A DNA stretch of 64,000 nucleotides, taken from contig NZ_JAVDYG010000001.1 of assembly GCF_031458325.1 (NCBI RefSeq), positions 1-64,000 on the forward strand, given 5' to 3'. Below, piece after piece: positions 8,051-16,741 of the stretch; within the stretch, counting starts at the first letter, position 1, and every line of letters begins with the position of its first letter. Origin of the DNA: Nocardioides marmoribigeumensis (lineage in GTDB: Bacteria > Actinomycetota > Actinomycetes > Propionibacteriales > Nocardioidaceae). The notes beneath the pieces are model-generated. The model had not been told where the DNA came from. It made no database searches and saw only the letters and a list, made by a program, of their open reading frames with translations. The translations under genes and the position numbers were made by a program.

Positions 8051-9564
8051 GCGCGCCGGTCCTTGCGGCTCAGCTTGGGCAGCTGGGTGGCGCCGCCGTG
8101 CAGCACGTTGATCAGCGTCGCCATCGTCTGCTCGGCCTTCTCGGTGCGGTCGAAGGTGGTCAGCGCGATCGCGGGCTTCATCCGCTGCCGCGCGATCGCC
8201 TTGGCGTAGGTGAACTCCTTGAGCCCGTCGGGCCCGTGGATGCGCCCGAAGCCCGACTCGCCGATGCCCCCGAACGGCAGCTCGGGGATGCCCGCGAACG
8301 AGATCACACCGTTGATCGCGGTCATGCCGGACCGGATGCGCGCGGCGAGGTCCATCCCCTTCTTGCGGGAGAACACCGTCGCGCCCAGGCCGTACGACGT
8401 GTGGTTGGCCAGGGCGACCGCCTCGTCGTTGGAGCGCACCTTGGCCACCGTGACCGTCGGGGCGAAGGTCTCGGCGGTGACGGCCAACGAGTCCTCGGGC
8501 ACGTCGACCAGCACGGTCGGCTGGATGTAGCGGCCCTGGACGGCCTCCGGGCCCCCGACGACCGCACGTCCGCCGCGGGCGATCGCGTCCTCGATGTGGC
8601 GGCGCGCGACGTCGACCTGGCCAGGGAGGGTCATCGGCCCGATCTTGGCCGACGGGTCACCACCGGCGTGCAGCTCGCGGGCGCGACGGGTCAGCTCGGA
8701 GAGGAACTCGTCGTAGACCTTCTCGTGGACGTAGACCCGCTCCACGCCGGTGCAGGTCTGGCCGGCGTTGGCGAAGGCACCCCACGCAGCGGCGTCGGCC
8801 GCCGCCACGACGTCGGCGTCGTCGGCCACGATCAGCGCGTCCTTGCCCCCGGCCTCGATGAGCACCGGGGTCAGGGTCTCGGCGCAGGCGGCCATGATCG
8901 TGCGCCCCGTGGCCGGGGAGCCGGTGAACGCCAGCTTGTCGACACCGGCCCGGCACAGGGCCGCACCGGTCTCGCCGTAGCCCGTGACGACCTGGAAGAG
9001 GCCCTGGTCGGGGACCACCTCGGAGAGCGCGTCGGCGAGCCACACCCCGACCCCGGGGGTCAGCTCGCTGGGCTTGAACACGACCGCGTTGCCGGCCGCC
9101 AGCGCGTAGGCGATGGACCCCATCGGGGTGAAGACCGGGTAGTTCCAGGGCCCGATCACGCCGATGACCCCGAGCGGGAGGTACTCCACCGTCGCGGCCT
9201 GGTTGGCCATCAGCAGACCGCTGGAGACCTTGCGGCGGCCCAGCACCTTGTCGGCGTGCTTGGCGGCCCAGGCCAGGTGGTCGACGGCCAGCGCGACCTC
9301 GAGCATGGCGTCGCCGTGTGGCTTGCCGGTCTCCTGGTGGACGACCTCGGCGAGCTGGGCGGCCCGGCGGGCGAGCACGCCGCGCCACTTGTCGAGCACG
9401 TCGCGACGGTTGGCGAAGCCCAGGTCGGACCACCACTGCGCCCACTCCCGGGCGGTGGCGACGGCGGCGCGGACGTCGTCGGCGTCGTGGACGTGGTGGA
9501 TCCCGACCACGTCACCGGTGACCGGGCTGGTCACCTCGAGCTTGTCGGGCACGGTGGCGGTCAT
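8047..9564 (-). CDS. NAD(P)-dependent aldehyde dehydrogenase
   Basis: 505 residues, full-length ALDH superfamily. Visible motifs are GVIGPWNYPVF, the nucleotide-binding FTGSPATGR, the general-base glutamate in IEAGGKDALIV, the nucleophilic cysteine in AGQTCTGVERVYV and the C-terminal PFGGIGESGFGR. It oxidises an aldehyde to an acid. The ATG overlaps the stop of the upstream GMC oxidoreductase (ATGA), so the two enzymes are probably made together and act in sequence: alcohol to aldehyde, then aldehyde to acid. The exact substrate cannot be read from the sequence. Broad succinate-semialdehyde or long-chain aldehyde types are possible. Confidence 0.92.
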   Translation of the reverse strand: MTATVPDKLEVTSPVTGDVVGIHHVHDADDVRAAVATAREWAQWWSDLGFANRRDVLDKWRGVLARRAAQLAEVVHQETGKPHGDAMLEVALAVDHLAWAAKHADKVLGRRKVSSGLLMANQAATVEYLPLGVIGVIGPWNYPVFTPMGSIAYALAAGNAVVFKPSELTPGVGVWLADALSEVVPDQGLFQVVTGYGETGAALCRAGVDKLAFTGSPATGRTIMAACAETLTPVLIEAGGKDALIVADDADVVAAADAAAWGAFANAGQTCTGVERVYVHEKVYDEFLSELTRRARELHAGGDPSAKIGPMTLPGQVDVARRHIEDAIARGGRAVVGGPEAVQGRYIQPTVLVDVPEDSLAVTAETFAPTVTVAKVRSNDEAVALANHTSYGLGATVFSRKKGMDLAARIRSGMTAINGVISFAGIPELPFGGIGESGFGRIHGPDGLKEFTYAKAIARQRMKPAIALTTFDRTEKAEQTMATLINVLHGGATQLPKLSRKDRRA

Positions 9565-11180
9565 GCGAGCGCTCCTTCACGAGGGGTGGCGGGGGCCGGG
9601 GCCCCACCGCGAATGAGGTCGGCGGCCTTCTCGCCGACCATGACCGACGGGGCGTTGGTGTTGCCCCGGGGGACGACCGGCATGACGGAGGCGTCGACGA
9701 CGCGGAGGCCCTCGATGCCGTGCACCCGCAGCTCGGGGTCGACGACGGCGTTCTCGCCGGTGCCCATCGCGCAGGTGCCGACCGGGTGGTAGAGCGTCTG
9801 GGTCTGCTCCCGGATGTGGGCCACGAGGTCCTCGTCGGTCGGGTCGGCCCGTCCGGGCAGGAACGGCGCTGCGATGTGCTTGGCGAGCGGCCCGGACTGC
9901 ACCGTCTCGAGGCAGCGGCGGATGCCGGCGACCATCGCGTCGAGGTCGGCCTGGTCGTCGAAGTACGCCGGGTCGATGTCGGGGTGCCACGTCGGGTCGG
10001 CCGAGCGCAGCCGCAGCCGGCCGCGGCTGAAGACGTTGACCAGCGTCGGGGCGACGGTGACCTTGCGGGTGGTCGCCTCGTGCAGCGCGTTGTCCCAGAA
10101 GCCCGACGGCGCCACGTGGATCTGCAGGTCGGGCGCCTCGAGCCCGTCGCGGCTGCGGAAGAACGCGCCGCCCTCGCCCACGTTGCTCACCAGCGGGCCG
10201 GTGCCGGTGGCCTTGGCCCGCAGGAAGTTCGCGAGGGTGTTGAACTGGATGAGGTCGCTGGCGTCCTTGGTGTGCCACACCACCGGGGTGGCCGGGTGGT
10301 CGTGGAGGTTCTCCCCCACCCCGGGCAGGTGCTGCACCACGTCGATGCCGTGCTCGCCCAGGTGCTGGGCGGGGCCGATCCCGGAGAGCATGAGCAGCTG
10401 CGGGCTGTTGACCGCACCGCCGGAGAGGATCACCTCCCCCTCGGCGTACGCCGTGACGACCTCCGCACCGCGGCGGTAGCGGACCCCGACGGCGCGGCCG
10501 CCCTCGACCACGACCTTCTCGACCAGCGCGTCGGTGCGCACGACGAGGTTGGACCGGTCGGCGGCGGGCTCGAGGTAGGCCTTGTACGTCGACCAGCGGC
10601 GGCCCTTCCTGCACGTCACCTGGTAGAGCCCGGCCCCCTCCTGCTCGGCCCCGTTGAAGTCGTCGGTGCGGGCGAACCCGGCCTGGACGGCGGAGTCGAG
10701 CCACGCGTGGGTGAGCGGGTGGGTGTAGCGGCGGTCCTCGACGCTGAGCGGGCCGTCCTGGCCGTGGTAGGGCCCGCCGAGCCGGCTGTTGCCCTCGGCG
10801 CGCTTGAAGTAGGGCAGCACGTCGTCGTAGCCCCAGCCGGTGGCCCCGTGCGCGTCGCGCCAGCCGTCGTAGTCGGCGCGGTTGCCGCGGATGTAGATCA
10901 TCGCGTTCATCGACGAGCAGCCGCCGAGGGCCTTCATCCGCGGCCAGTAGGCCCGGCGCCGGTTGAGCTGCTTCTGCTCACCGGTCTGGTAGTTCCAGTC
11001 CCACTTGGTCTTGAACAGCCCGGCGAACGCGACGGGGACGTTGATCTCGTCCGCGTCGGGTGGTGGGCCGGCCTCGAGCAGCAGGACGGTGGTGCGGGGG
11101 TCCTCGCTCAGGCGGGCGGCGACCACTGCCCCCGAGCTGCCGGCCCCGACGACGACGTAGTCGTAAGTCTCTTTCGCCAT
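9561..11180 (-). CDS. GMC-family FAD-dependent alcohol oxidoreductase
   Basis: 539 residues of the glucose-methanol-choline family. The N-terminal dinucleotide fold is YDYVVVGAGSSGAVVAARLSE, then LLLEAGP, the GMC signature RMKALGGCSSMNAMIYIRG and ILSGGAVNSPQLLMLSGIG. The C-terminal catalytic region has LYHPVGTCAMG (active-site His) and NTNAPSVMVGEKAADLI. It resembles the choline or alkanol dehydrogenase branch (BetA/AlkJ-like). I start it at ATG 11180, where a TACGTT hexamer lies 6 nt upstream; a longer frame to 11255 lacks support. It heads the operon GMC - ALDH - DDN reductase - TspO, in which every junction is a 4-bp overlap. Confidence 0.92.
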   Translation of the reverse strand: MAKETYDYVVVGAGSSGAVVAARLSEDPRTTVLLLEAGPPPDADEINVPVAFAGLFKTKWDWNYQTGEQKQLNRRRAYWPRMKALGGCSSMNAMIYIRGNRADYDGWRDAHGATGWGYDDVLPYFKRAEGNSRLGGPYHGQDGPLSVEDRRYTHPLTHAWLDSAVQAGFARTDDFNGAEQEGAGLYQVTCRKGRRWSTYKAYLEPAADRSNLVVRTDALVEKVVVEGGRAVGVRYRRGAEVVTAYAEGEVILSGGAVNSPQLLMLSGIGPAQHLGEHGIDVVQHLPGVGENLHDHPATPVVWHTKDASDLIQFNTLANFLRAKATGTGPLVSNVGEGGAFFRSRDGLEAPDLQIHVAPSGFWDNALHEATTRKVTVAPTLVNVFSRGRLRLRSADPTWHPDIDPAYFDDQADLDAMVAGIRRCLETVQSGPLAKHIAAPFLPGRADPTDEDLVAHIREQTQTLYHPVGTCAMGTGENAVVDPELRVHGIEGLRVVDASVMPVVPRGNTNAPSVMVGEKAADLIRGGAPAPATPREGALA

Positions 11181-11186
11181 TCGGCG

Positions 11187-11192
11187 AACGTA
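11187..11192 (-). promoter_or_regulatory. Candidate -10 element of the GMC/ALDH operon
   Basis: TACGTT on the minus strand, 6 nt before ATG 11180 and without a ribosome site between them. This fits a leaderless mRNA. Confidence 0.45.
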
Positions 11193-11232
11193 GTCCGGTG
11201 TGGGGGCCGTCACAAGGAAGCGGCCAGGCGTC

Positions 11233-13257
11233 TCACCGCTGGTCGTCGAGGACACCGGTCGCGGTGATCGCGTCCCAGATCTGCTCCCGCTTGTCCTCCT
11301 GGAGCTTGGCGTAGATGTGCCGGCTGTCGCGCCAGACCGGGATGCCGTCGAGCACGGCGTCGCAGATCGGGGCGTTGGGGCAGAAGATCGGGTTGAGGTC
11401 GACCCGGTGGATGTTCTTCCGGGTCTCGGCGTTGACCAGGTAGGCCGAGTCGAGCGCGGAGTCGGTCCGCGCGATCGGCACGCGGCACTGGGCGACGTCC
11501 TTGGCGCCGGACAGGCAGGCCATCGGGTTGGCGTCCTCCGGCGGGAGCCACAGGCTCTGCTCGACGACCGTGGGGATCCCGAGCTCGTCGAGCCGGGCCA
11601 GGGCCTTGTCGGTGCTCTCCACCAGGAGCCGGCCGTTGTCGTCGACCGGCTTGCCCTCGAGCGAGTCGGTCAGCGTGCCGTCGAAGAGCTTGGCGCTGCG
11701 GTCCTGCTGGATCAGCAGGAGCAGGTCGATCGGCTCCTTCTCGACGATCGTGTCCCAGAAGCCCGATCGCAGCCGCTCGCAGCGCTCGCGGACCGGGACC
11801 GGGGAGACGAGGTTGAAGACGCCGGGCGGCCAGGCGCAGGCGTCGAGGCTGAGCATCGTGAGGTTGAAGTGCTTCTCGTGCGCCAGCATCCGCAGGGTCG
11901 GCTCCATCTCGCGGGCCTGGCTGTCGCCGAGCACGAAGACGTGGGGCCCGTCCTCGCCGGTGACCAGCCGGCACGGGTCGAGGTCGCGGGGGCGGCACTC
12001 GCGCACCGGCGCCTCGCGATAGCTGGTCAGCCGGGCGTAGTCGAGCTCGGGCGGCGGCCCCGTCGTGTTGTCCGGGCCAGACTCGAGCAGGCCGTTGCCC
12101 TTGAGCGCCACCGGCTGGGTGGCCGCCATGACGGGGGGCACGACGAGCAGCGCGGTCACCAGGCTGGCCGCGAGCCCGGCGAGCACCGCGGGGAGCCGCC
12201 GGCTCGGGGCCAGCCGGCGCGAGCGGATCGGCGTCTCGAGCATGGTGTACGACGCCGCGGCGACCGCGGTGCTCAGCGCCACGACGAGCAGCGCGAACTG
12301 CCACGCGGGCGGGTCGATCGCCTGCCCGAGCAGGACGATGATCGGCCAGTGCCAGAGGTAGGTGCCGTAGGAGATCTTGCCGAGGTAGACCACCGGGGGG
12401 AACGTGAAGGGCCGCGCCGCGACGTGCACCTGCTCACCGGACAGGCCGCCGACGAGCAGCAGCGCCCCGACCGTGGACGCCAGCCCGCGCCAGGAGGGGC
12501 TGAGGTCGAGCCACGAACCGGCGAGCACGACCACGATCACGGCTCCGGCCAGCGTCGCCGGCACCGCCCCGGGCATCCCCTGTCGTCCCGCGGCCCGCCG
12601 CCGGTGCAGCCACAGGGCGAGCAGCACCCCGGCCAGCAGCTGGTAGAAGCGCGTCTCCGTGCCGTAGTAGGCGTGGTTGGCGTCCTGCGGTGCCCACCAG
12701 CGCTGCAGCGCGACCGAGGCGACCAGGAGCGCGCCGAGCACGACCGGGGTCGCGTGGCGCCAGCGCCGGTCCACGCGGTGCAGCACCAGCAGGAGGACCG
12801 GGAAGAGGAAGTAGAACTGCTCCTCGATCGACAGCGACCAGAAGTGCAGGAACAGGCTGGAGTCGACGACCGTGGAGCCGAAGTAGTCGTTGCTCTGGGC
12901 CATGAAGTGCCAGTTGGCGTAGTACAGCAGGGCGGCTCGCGCGTCTCCTGCCATCGGGCCGCGGTCGGCCGCCGACAGCACGAGCACGCCGACCAGCGAG
13001 ACCACCACCACGAGCACGACCGCGGCCGGCAGCAGGCGGCGCACCCGCCGGTCGTAGAACCGCACCAGGTCGAGGTGCCCGCGGTCCGCCAGCTCGCCGT
13101 ACAGGATGGTCGAGACCAGGAAGCCGGACAGCACGAAGAACAGATCGACGCCGATGAACCCGCCGTCGGCCCAGGACAGTCCCGCGTGGAAGAGGACGAC
13201 GAGGTAGACCGCGAGCGTCCGGGCCCCGTCGAGGGCGGGTCGGTAGCTCCACGTCAC
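11233..13257 (-). CDS. Membrane acyltransferase 3 family with C-terminal SGNH domain (OafA-like)
   Basis: 674 residues. The N-terminal part (about 1-380) is an acyltransferase-3 membrane domain: RPALDGARTLAVYLVVLFHAG, FIGVDLFFVLSGFLVS, RRVRRLLPA and SLFLHFWSLSIEEQFYFLFP are standard, with about ten helices. The C-terminal part is an SGNH-type esterase/transferase domain with its serine in VFVLGDSQAREME (about 441). Such fusions O-acetylate surface polysaccharide or peptidoglycan: the membrane part moves the acyl group outward and the SGNH part transfers it. The acceptor is unknown. GTG 13257 has TAGCCT 6 nt upstream. It lies 52 bp before the GMC gene on the same strand. Confidence 0.9.
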   Translation of the reverse strand: MTWSYRPALDGARTLAVYLVVLFHAGLSWADGGFIGVDLFFVLSGFLVSTILYGELADRGHLDLVRFYDRRVRRLLPAAVVLVVVVSLVGVLVLSAADRGPMAGDARAALLYYANWHFMAQSNDYFGSTVVDSSLFLHFWSLSIEEQFYFLFPVLLLVLHRVDRRWRHATPVVLGALLVASVALQRWWAPQDANHAYYGTETRFYQLLAGVLLALWLHRRRAAGRQGMPGAVPATLAGAVIVVVLAGSWLDLSPSWRGLASTVGALLLVGGLSGEQVHVAARPFTFPPVVYLGKISYGTYLWHWPIIVLLGQAIDPPAWQFALLVVALSTAVAAASYTMLETPIRSRRLAPSRRLPAVLAGLAASLVTALLVVPPVMAATQPVALKGNGLLESGPDNTTGPPPELDYARLTSYREAPVRECRPRDLDPCRLVTGEDGPHVFVLGDSQAREMEPTLRMLAHEKHFNLTMLSLDACAWPPGVFNLVSPVPVRERCERLRSGFWDTIVEKEPIDLLLLIQQDRSAKLFDGTLTDSLEGKPVDDNGRLLVESTDKALARLDELGIPTVVEQSLWLPPEDANPMACLSGAKDVAQCRVPIARTDSALDSAYLVNAETRKNIHRVDLNPIFCPNAPICDAVLDGIPVWRDSRHIYAKLQEDKREQIWDAITATGVLDDQR

Positions 13258-13263
13258 GCCGCG

Positions 13264-13269
13264 AGGCTA
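13264..13269 (-). promoter_or_regulatory. Candidate -10 element of the acyltransferase gene
   Basis: TAGCCT on the minus strand, 6 nt before GTG 13257, suggesting a leaderless transcript. Confidence 0.5.
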
Positions 13270-13324
13270 GACGATCGCCCAGCCACGCAGGCGGATGGGG
13301 CTCCTGCCCGGCGCGCACCGGACG

Positions 13325-13330
13325 TAGGGT
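13325..13330 (+). promoter_or_regulatory. Candidate -10 element of the head-domain-like gene
   Basis: TAGGGT followed by 7 nt and GTG 13338. This is the same leaderless arrangement seen at several genes in the window. It also decides the start codon, since GTG 13329 would overlap the hexamer. Confidence 0.5.
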
Positions 13331-13337
13331 GGAGCCC

Positions 13338-14213
13338 GTGGCTGAGCTCGCGCAGATCCGCAGGGAACACGTCCACCGGTCGGTCGCGGAGTACGACCCG
13401 GCCAACCCGCTCGGCGAGCACCGCCTCGTCCAGGGCCACCAGGAGTACGACGCCGCCACGGTCGTGCTCGACGCCTACTGGCTGGCCACCGGCGCCAACC
13501 TCGAGGCGGACGGCGAGATGCTCACCGACCGCGACTGCGCGCTGCTCCTGCGAGGCCTCGGCTTCGAGGTCCAGGGGCCCTCGCTCCCGCCGGTCCGCTG
13601 GACCAACGCGGCCACGGTCGGCACCGACCACTCCCACGCCACCTGGGCGCTGGCGGCCCGCGAGCGGCTCGAGGAGGCGGCCCGCGTCTATCGCTCCGTC
13701 GTGACCGTCGCCGAGCTCGCCGACTTCGTCCAGCGCCGCTCCCAGATCCGGTCGGCCGCGGCCAGCACCAGCTGGCTCGGTGACGTGCTCGGGCGGGTGG
13801 CGACGGGGTGCGCCGACCGCGCCGAGCCGTTCCTGTCCTCGCTCTGCGTCGACGCCCGCGGCCGCGTCGGTGCGTCCTACGCCACCTCGCTGCGGGTCCT
13901 GCGCGGCGTCACCCCCGAGGACGTCGACGCCCAGTCGGCGCAGGAGCGGCTCGACTGCCACCGGCACTTCGGCGCCGAGCTGCCCGAGGACGGCGGCCGG
14001 CCGACCGTGTTCCTCGCGACCCCGGCACCGCGCGAGCGGGCCGCGCGCGAGCCGCGCGCGCCGAGGGCCGCGACCGCGAGGGCGACGACCACCCGGTCCT
14101 CGACCCGCACCGCGACCCCCAAGGCCGCTCCCCCGCCGCCCAAGCCGCTGGCGACGTGCCCCGTGCACTTCACCGTGCTGCCGCCCAGCGGCATCTGCGA
14201 CTACTGCGACTGA
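13338..14213 (+). CDS. Conserved actinobacterial protein with a ScoMcrA-head-like N-terminus
   Basis: 291 residues, function not established. The N-terminal about 85 residues (IRREHVHRSVAEYD, QGHQEYDAATVVLDAYWLATG, CALLLRGLGFEV) recall the head domain of ScoMcrA-type modified-DNA-recognition proteins, where the pattern is D-G-x-x-Y-D-x-K-A-I and L-x-x-L-G-F-x-V. The aligned lysine is not kept here. The middle part holds SWLGDVLGRVA and ERLDCHRHFGAELPEDGG. A disordered Ala/Thr/Arg/Pro linker follows, then a four-residue-spaced Cys/His tail (CPVHFTVLPPSGICDYCD) that looks like a small metal ribbon. There is no nuclease motif. The head-domain call is pattern memory, not a search. Its 3' end overlaps the convergent gene by 13 bp. 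Confidence 0.6.
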   Translation: MAELAQIRREHVHRSVAEYDPANPLGEHRLVQGHQEYDAATVVLDAYWLATGANLEADGEMLTDRDCALLLRGLGFEVQGPSLPPVRWTNAATVGTDHSHATWALAARERLEEAARVYRSVVTVAELADFVQRRSQIRSAAASTSWLGDVLGRVATGCADRAEPFLSSLCVDARGRVGASYATSLRVLRGVTPEDVDAQSAQERLDCHRHFGAELPEDGGRPTVFLATPAPRERAAREPRAPRAATARATTTRSSTRTATPKAAPPPPKPLATCPVHFTVLPPSGICDYCD

Positions 14214-16741
14214 GCGCGGCGACCCACGACCCGTGAGGCCGACCAGGCCCGGCCCGCGCGGGTCCACGCCCACCAGGCGGGCACGCCGACGCCGAACGAC
14301 GCCAGCAGCGCGAGCGGCTCGCTGACCTCCTCGATCGGCGGGTAGACCTCCCAGTGCAGCAGGTAGACCCACAGCGACGACGCCGCCAGCACCCCGGTGA
14401 CCCCCAGCAACCGCGCGGGCAGCCGCACCTGGGGGGCGGCGAGGAGCAGGAGGACCCCGCCGACCACCACGCCCTCGCGGACGTGGTCGCCGAAGAACCC
14501 GACCGTCGCGACCAGGGTCACGGCCGTGGTCGCCAGGCGCAGCCTCGTGGTGGTGGAGCGCCCGACGAGCCACCCCAGCAGGAGGAACGTCCAGACGTAG
14601 GGGATCGAGTAGCGCTGCGGGTTGTCGGCGGTCCAGCCGATGGTCGACCAGCGCGCGGCCAGCGTCAGCGCGACCAGCGTGAGCGGGACGGCGTACGCGT
14701 GCCGTCGCTCCAGGCAGCCCACGGCCGGGACGGCGAGGAGGGCAGCGGTCCCCACCAGGCCCCAGCAGATCGCCTCGACGAACCACATCCGCCACTGGTC
14801 GGTCCAGCGGTCGGCGCCGAACAGGTTGTTGAGCCCGGCCACGGTCGCCCAGTCGTAGGTCCCCCGGGTCGCCGCGTCGACGCCCATGACCAGCACGCCG
14901 GGCACGGCGATGCCGCGCAGGGTGCGGCCGATGCGGCGCAGGCGCTCGCGGGTGCCGGGGGCCGGCAGCTGGAAGCGCACCAGGCTGAGGCCGGCCAGCA
15001 CGAGCAGGGTGTGGGCACCGCCGGGCAGCGCCCACAGGTCGGTGTGGCTGCCGACCACGAGCACGATCGCCACCGCCCGCAGCACGAGCGAGGTGTCCAC
15101 CAGCGCCCAGCGCTCGGTCGAGGTGCGGGCGGGGCGAGCCGCCTCGAGGCCGGCCGCCAGCTCCTCGGCCGACAGGCTCGCCCAGCCAGTCGGGACGTCC
15201 TCCAGCAGCCGGCCGAGCCGCACGCTCGCCTCGACGTAGGACAGCGAGTCGCCGCCCAGGTCGACGAACGACTGGTCGCGGCGGGCGTCGGGGCGGCCCA
15301 GCACCAGGGCGTACGTCGACCGGATGCGCTCGGCGAGGTCCTCGCCCGTGGCCTCGTGGTCGTCGAGGCCGGCGAGGAGGGCGCGGAGCGGTGCGTCGTC
15401 GCGCTTGCCGTTGGCGCCGATCGGGAGGTCGTCGACCGGCACGACGCGCAGGGCGTGGGCGGGCAGCCCGAGCTCCCCGAGGACCCGGTCACGCGCGGGG
15501 GCCGCGCCCGACCGCACGAGGACCGCGAGGCCGTCGGCGTGCTCGAGCACGCGCGCCTCGACGCCGGAGTCGGCGAGCCGGCGCTCGACCTCGTCGAGGT
15601 CCACGCGCAGGCCGAGCACCTTGGCGAACCGCGCGAGCCGCCCGACCACGCGGAACAGCCCGTCCTCGTCCTGCACGCCGAGGTCGCCGGTGCGCAGCTC
15701 GTGGACGTCGCGCCCTCGGGCCAGGTCGACCGGCGCGGTGGCATAGCCGAGCATCACGTTGGGGCCCTCGTAGACCAGCTCGCCGACGCCGTCCTCCGCA
15801 CCCTCGACGGGCTCGAGGCGCAGCGTCCCTCCGGGGACCGGCACGCCGATCGTGTCGGGCCGGTCCGCGGCGAGGTGCGGAGGCAGCCAGGCCATGCGCG
15901 CGGTCGCCTCGGTCTGGCCGTACATCACGACGAACGACGGCAGCCTGCCCGCCCAGTGGCGCACGTCGTCCGGCGCCATGCGGCCGCCGGCCACCGTGGC
16001 GTAGCGCAGGGACGCCGGCAGGCGGTCGGCGCAGCCGGAGGACGTCAGCAGGTCGAAGGTGTGGGGCACCCCGGCGAACGACGTCACGCCGTGCTCGGCC
16101 GCCCGCTCCCACAGGCAGCAGCGGGTGACCGACTCGTCGGTGAGGACGACCGACGCGCCCACGAGGAGGTGGCTGGTCAGCACGGAGAGGCCGTAGGAGT
16201 AGTGCAGCGGCAGGGTGCTCAGCGCGACGTCGTCGGCGGTGAGGCGCAGGTAGTCGGCGATCGCCTCACCGTTGCTGCGCACGTTGCCGTGGGAGAGGCG
16301 CACGAGCTTGGCGGACCCGGTCGTGCCGCTGGTGCTGAGCAGCAGCGCGAGGTCGGGGTGGACGTCGTACGACCCCGGCGGCCAGGCGGACAGCAGCCGG
16401 TCCCGCTGGGCGGGGGCGTCGGCCGGGAGCAGCAGGACCGCGCGCCCCGCACGCCAGGCACCGAGCAGCGAGACCACGCCGTCGACGTCGCGGGACGCCA
16501 CGACCGCCTCGACCCCGGGCCCGTGGCCCAGCGCCCGGGCGCGCTCCTCGACGAGGTCGTCGAGCTCGGCGTAGGAGACCCGGCGCTCCCCCTCGACCAG
16601 CGCGGTGCGGCCCGGGTGCGCGTCCGCGGTGACCCCCAGGCCGAGGGGGTCCAGCGACACCCGGCGGTCGAGCGCCTCCCGGTGGTCGAGCGCCTCCCGG
16701 TGGTCGAGCCTGTCGAGACCACCCCGTGACGCCAGCGTCAC
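14201..16741 (-). CDS. Fused adenylation domain - carrier protein - membrane acyltransferase
   Basis: 846 residues with three parts. Residues about 40-455 are an adenylate-forming (AMP-binding) enzyme: LLLSTSGTTGSAKLVRLSHG, YGQTEATAR, ELRTGDLG and IGANGKRDD with the catalytic lysine. Residues about 470-530 are a carrier domain with the phosphopantetheine serine in DLGGDSLSY (about 499). Residues about 560-835 are an acyltransferase-3-like membrane domain (LRAVAIVLVVGSH ... SSLWVYLLHWEVYP). One chain could thus activate an acid, load it, and pass it to a membrane-side acceptor, as DltA, DltC and DltB do together. The region aligned with the amino-acid-binding Asp of NRPS A domains reads HYSYGLSV, so the substrate may not be an alpha-amino acid. 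GTG 16741 overlaps the ABC gene stop and has GGAG 8 nt upstream. Confidence 0.82.
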   Translation of the reverse strand: MTLASRGGLDRLDHREALDHREALDRRVSLDPLGLGVTADAHPGRTALVEGERRVSYAELDDLVEERARALGHGPGVEAVVASRDVDGVVSLLGAWRAGRAVLLLPADAPAQRDRLLSAWPPGSYDVHPDLALLLSTSGTTGSAKLVRLSHGNVRSNGEAIADYLRLTADDVALSTLPLHYSYGLSVLTSHLLVGASVVLTDESVTRCCLWERAAEHGVTSFAGVPHTFDLLTSSGCADRLPASLRYATVAGGRMAPDDVRHWAGRLPSFVVMYGQTEATARMAWLPPHLAADRPDTIGVPVPGGTLRLEPVEGAEDGVGELVYEGPNVMLGYATAPVDLARGRDVHELRTGDLGVQDEDGLFRVVGRLARFAKVLGLRVDLDEVERRLADSGVEARVLEHADGLAVLVRSGAAPARDRVLGELGLPAHALRVVPVDDLPIGANGKRDDAPLRALLAGLDDHEATGEDLAERIRSTYALVLGRPDARRDQSFVDLGGDSLSYVEASVRLGRLLEDVPTGWASLSAEELAAGLEAARPARTSTERWALVDTSLVLRAVAIVLVVGSHTDLWALPGGAHTLLVLAGLSLVRFQLPAPGTRERLRRIGRTLRGIAVPGVLVMGVDAATRGTYDWATVAGLNNLFGADRWTDQWRMWFVEAICWGLVGTAALLAVPAVGCLERRHAYAVPLTLVALTLAARWSTIGWTADNPQRYSIPYVWTFLLLGWLVGRSTTTRLRLATTAVTLVATVGFFGDHVREGVVVGGVLLLLAAPQVRLPARLLGVTGVLAASSLWVYLLHWEVYPPIEEVSEPLALLASFGVGVPAWWAWTRAGRAWSASRVVGRRAQSQ
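16662..16723. repeat. 18-bp tandem repeat ending in a dispersed palindromic element
   Basis: Three consecutive copies of the unit ggtggtcgagcgcctccc (first copy with one change, third diverging) occupy 16663-16716. The last runs into a GGTGGTCGAG...GAGACCACC imperfect palindrome (16699-16723), a type of short dispersed repeat familiar from actinobacterial genomes. It is translated in frame as the DHREAL repeat at the N-terminus of the fused acyltransferase protein. Confidence 0.65.

Noticed and set aside
14354-16729. 791-codon + strand frame over the adenylation-acyltransferase gene
   Set aside because: Shadow frame with no recognisable motif; the minus strand holds all catalytic motifs.
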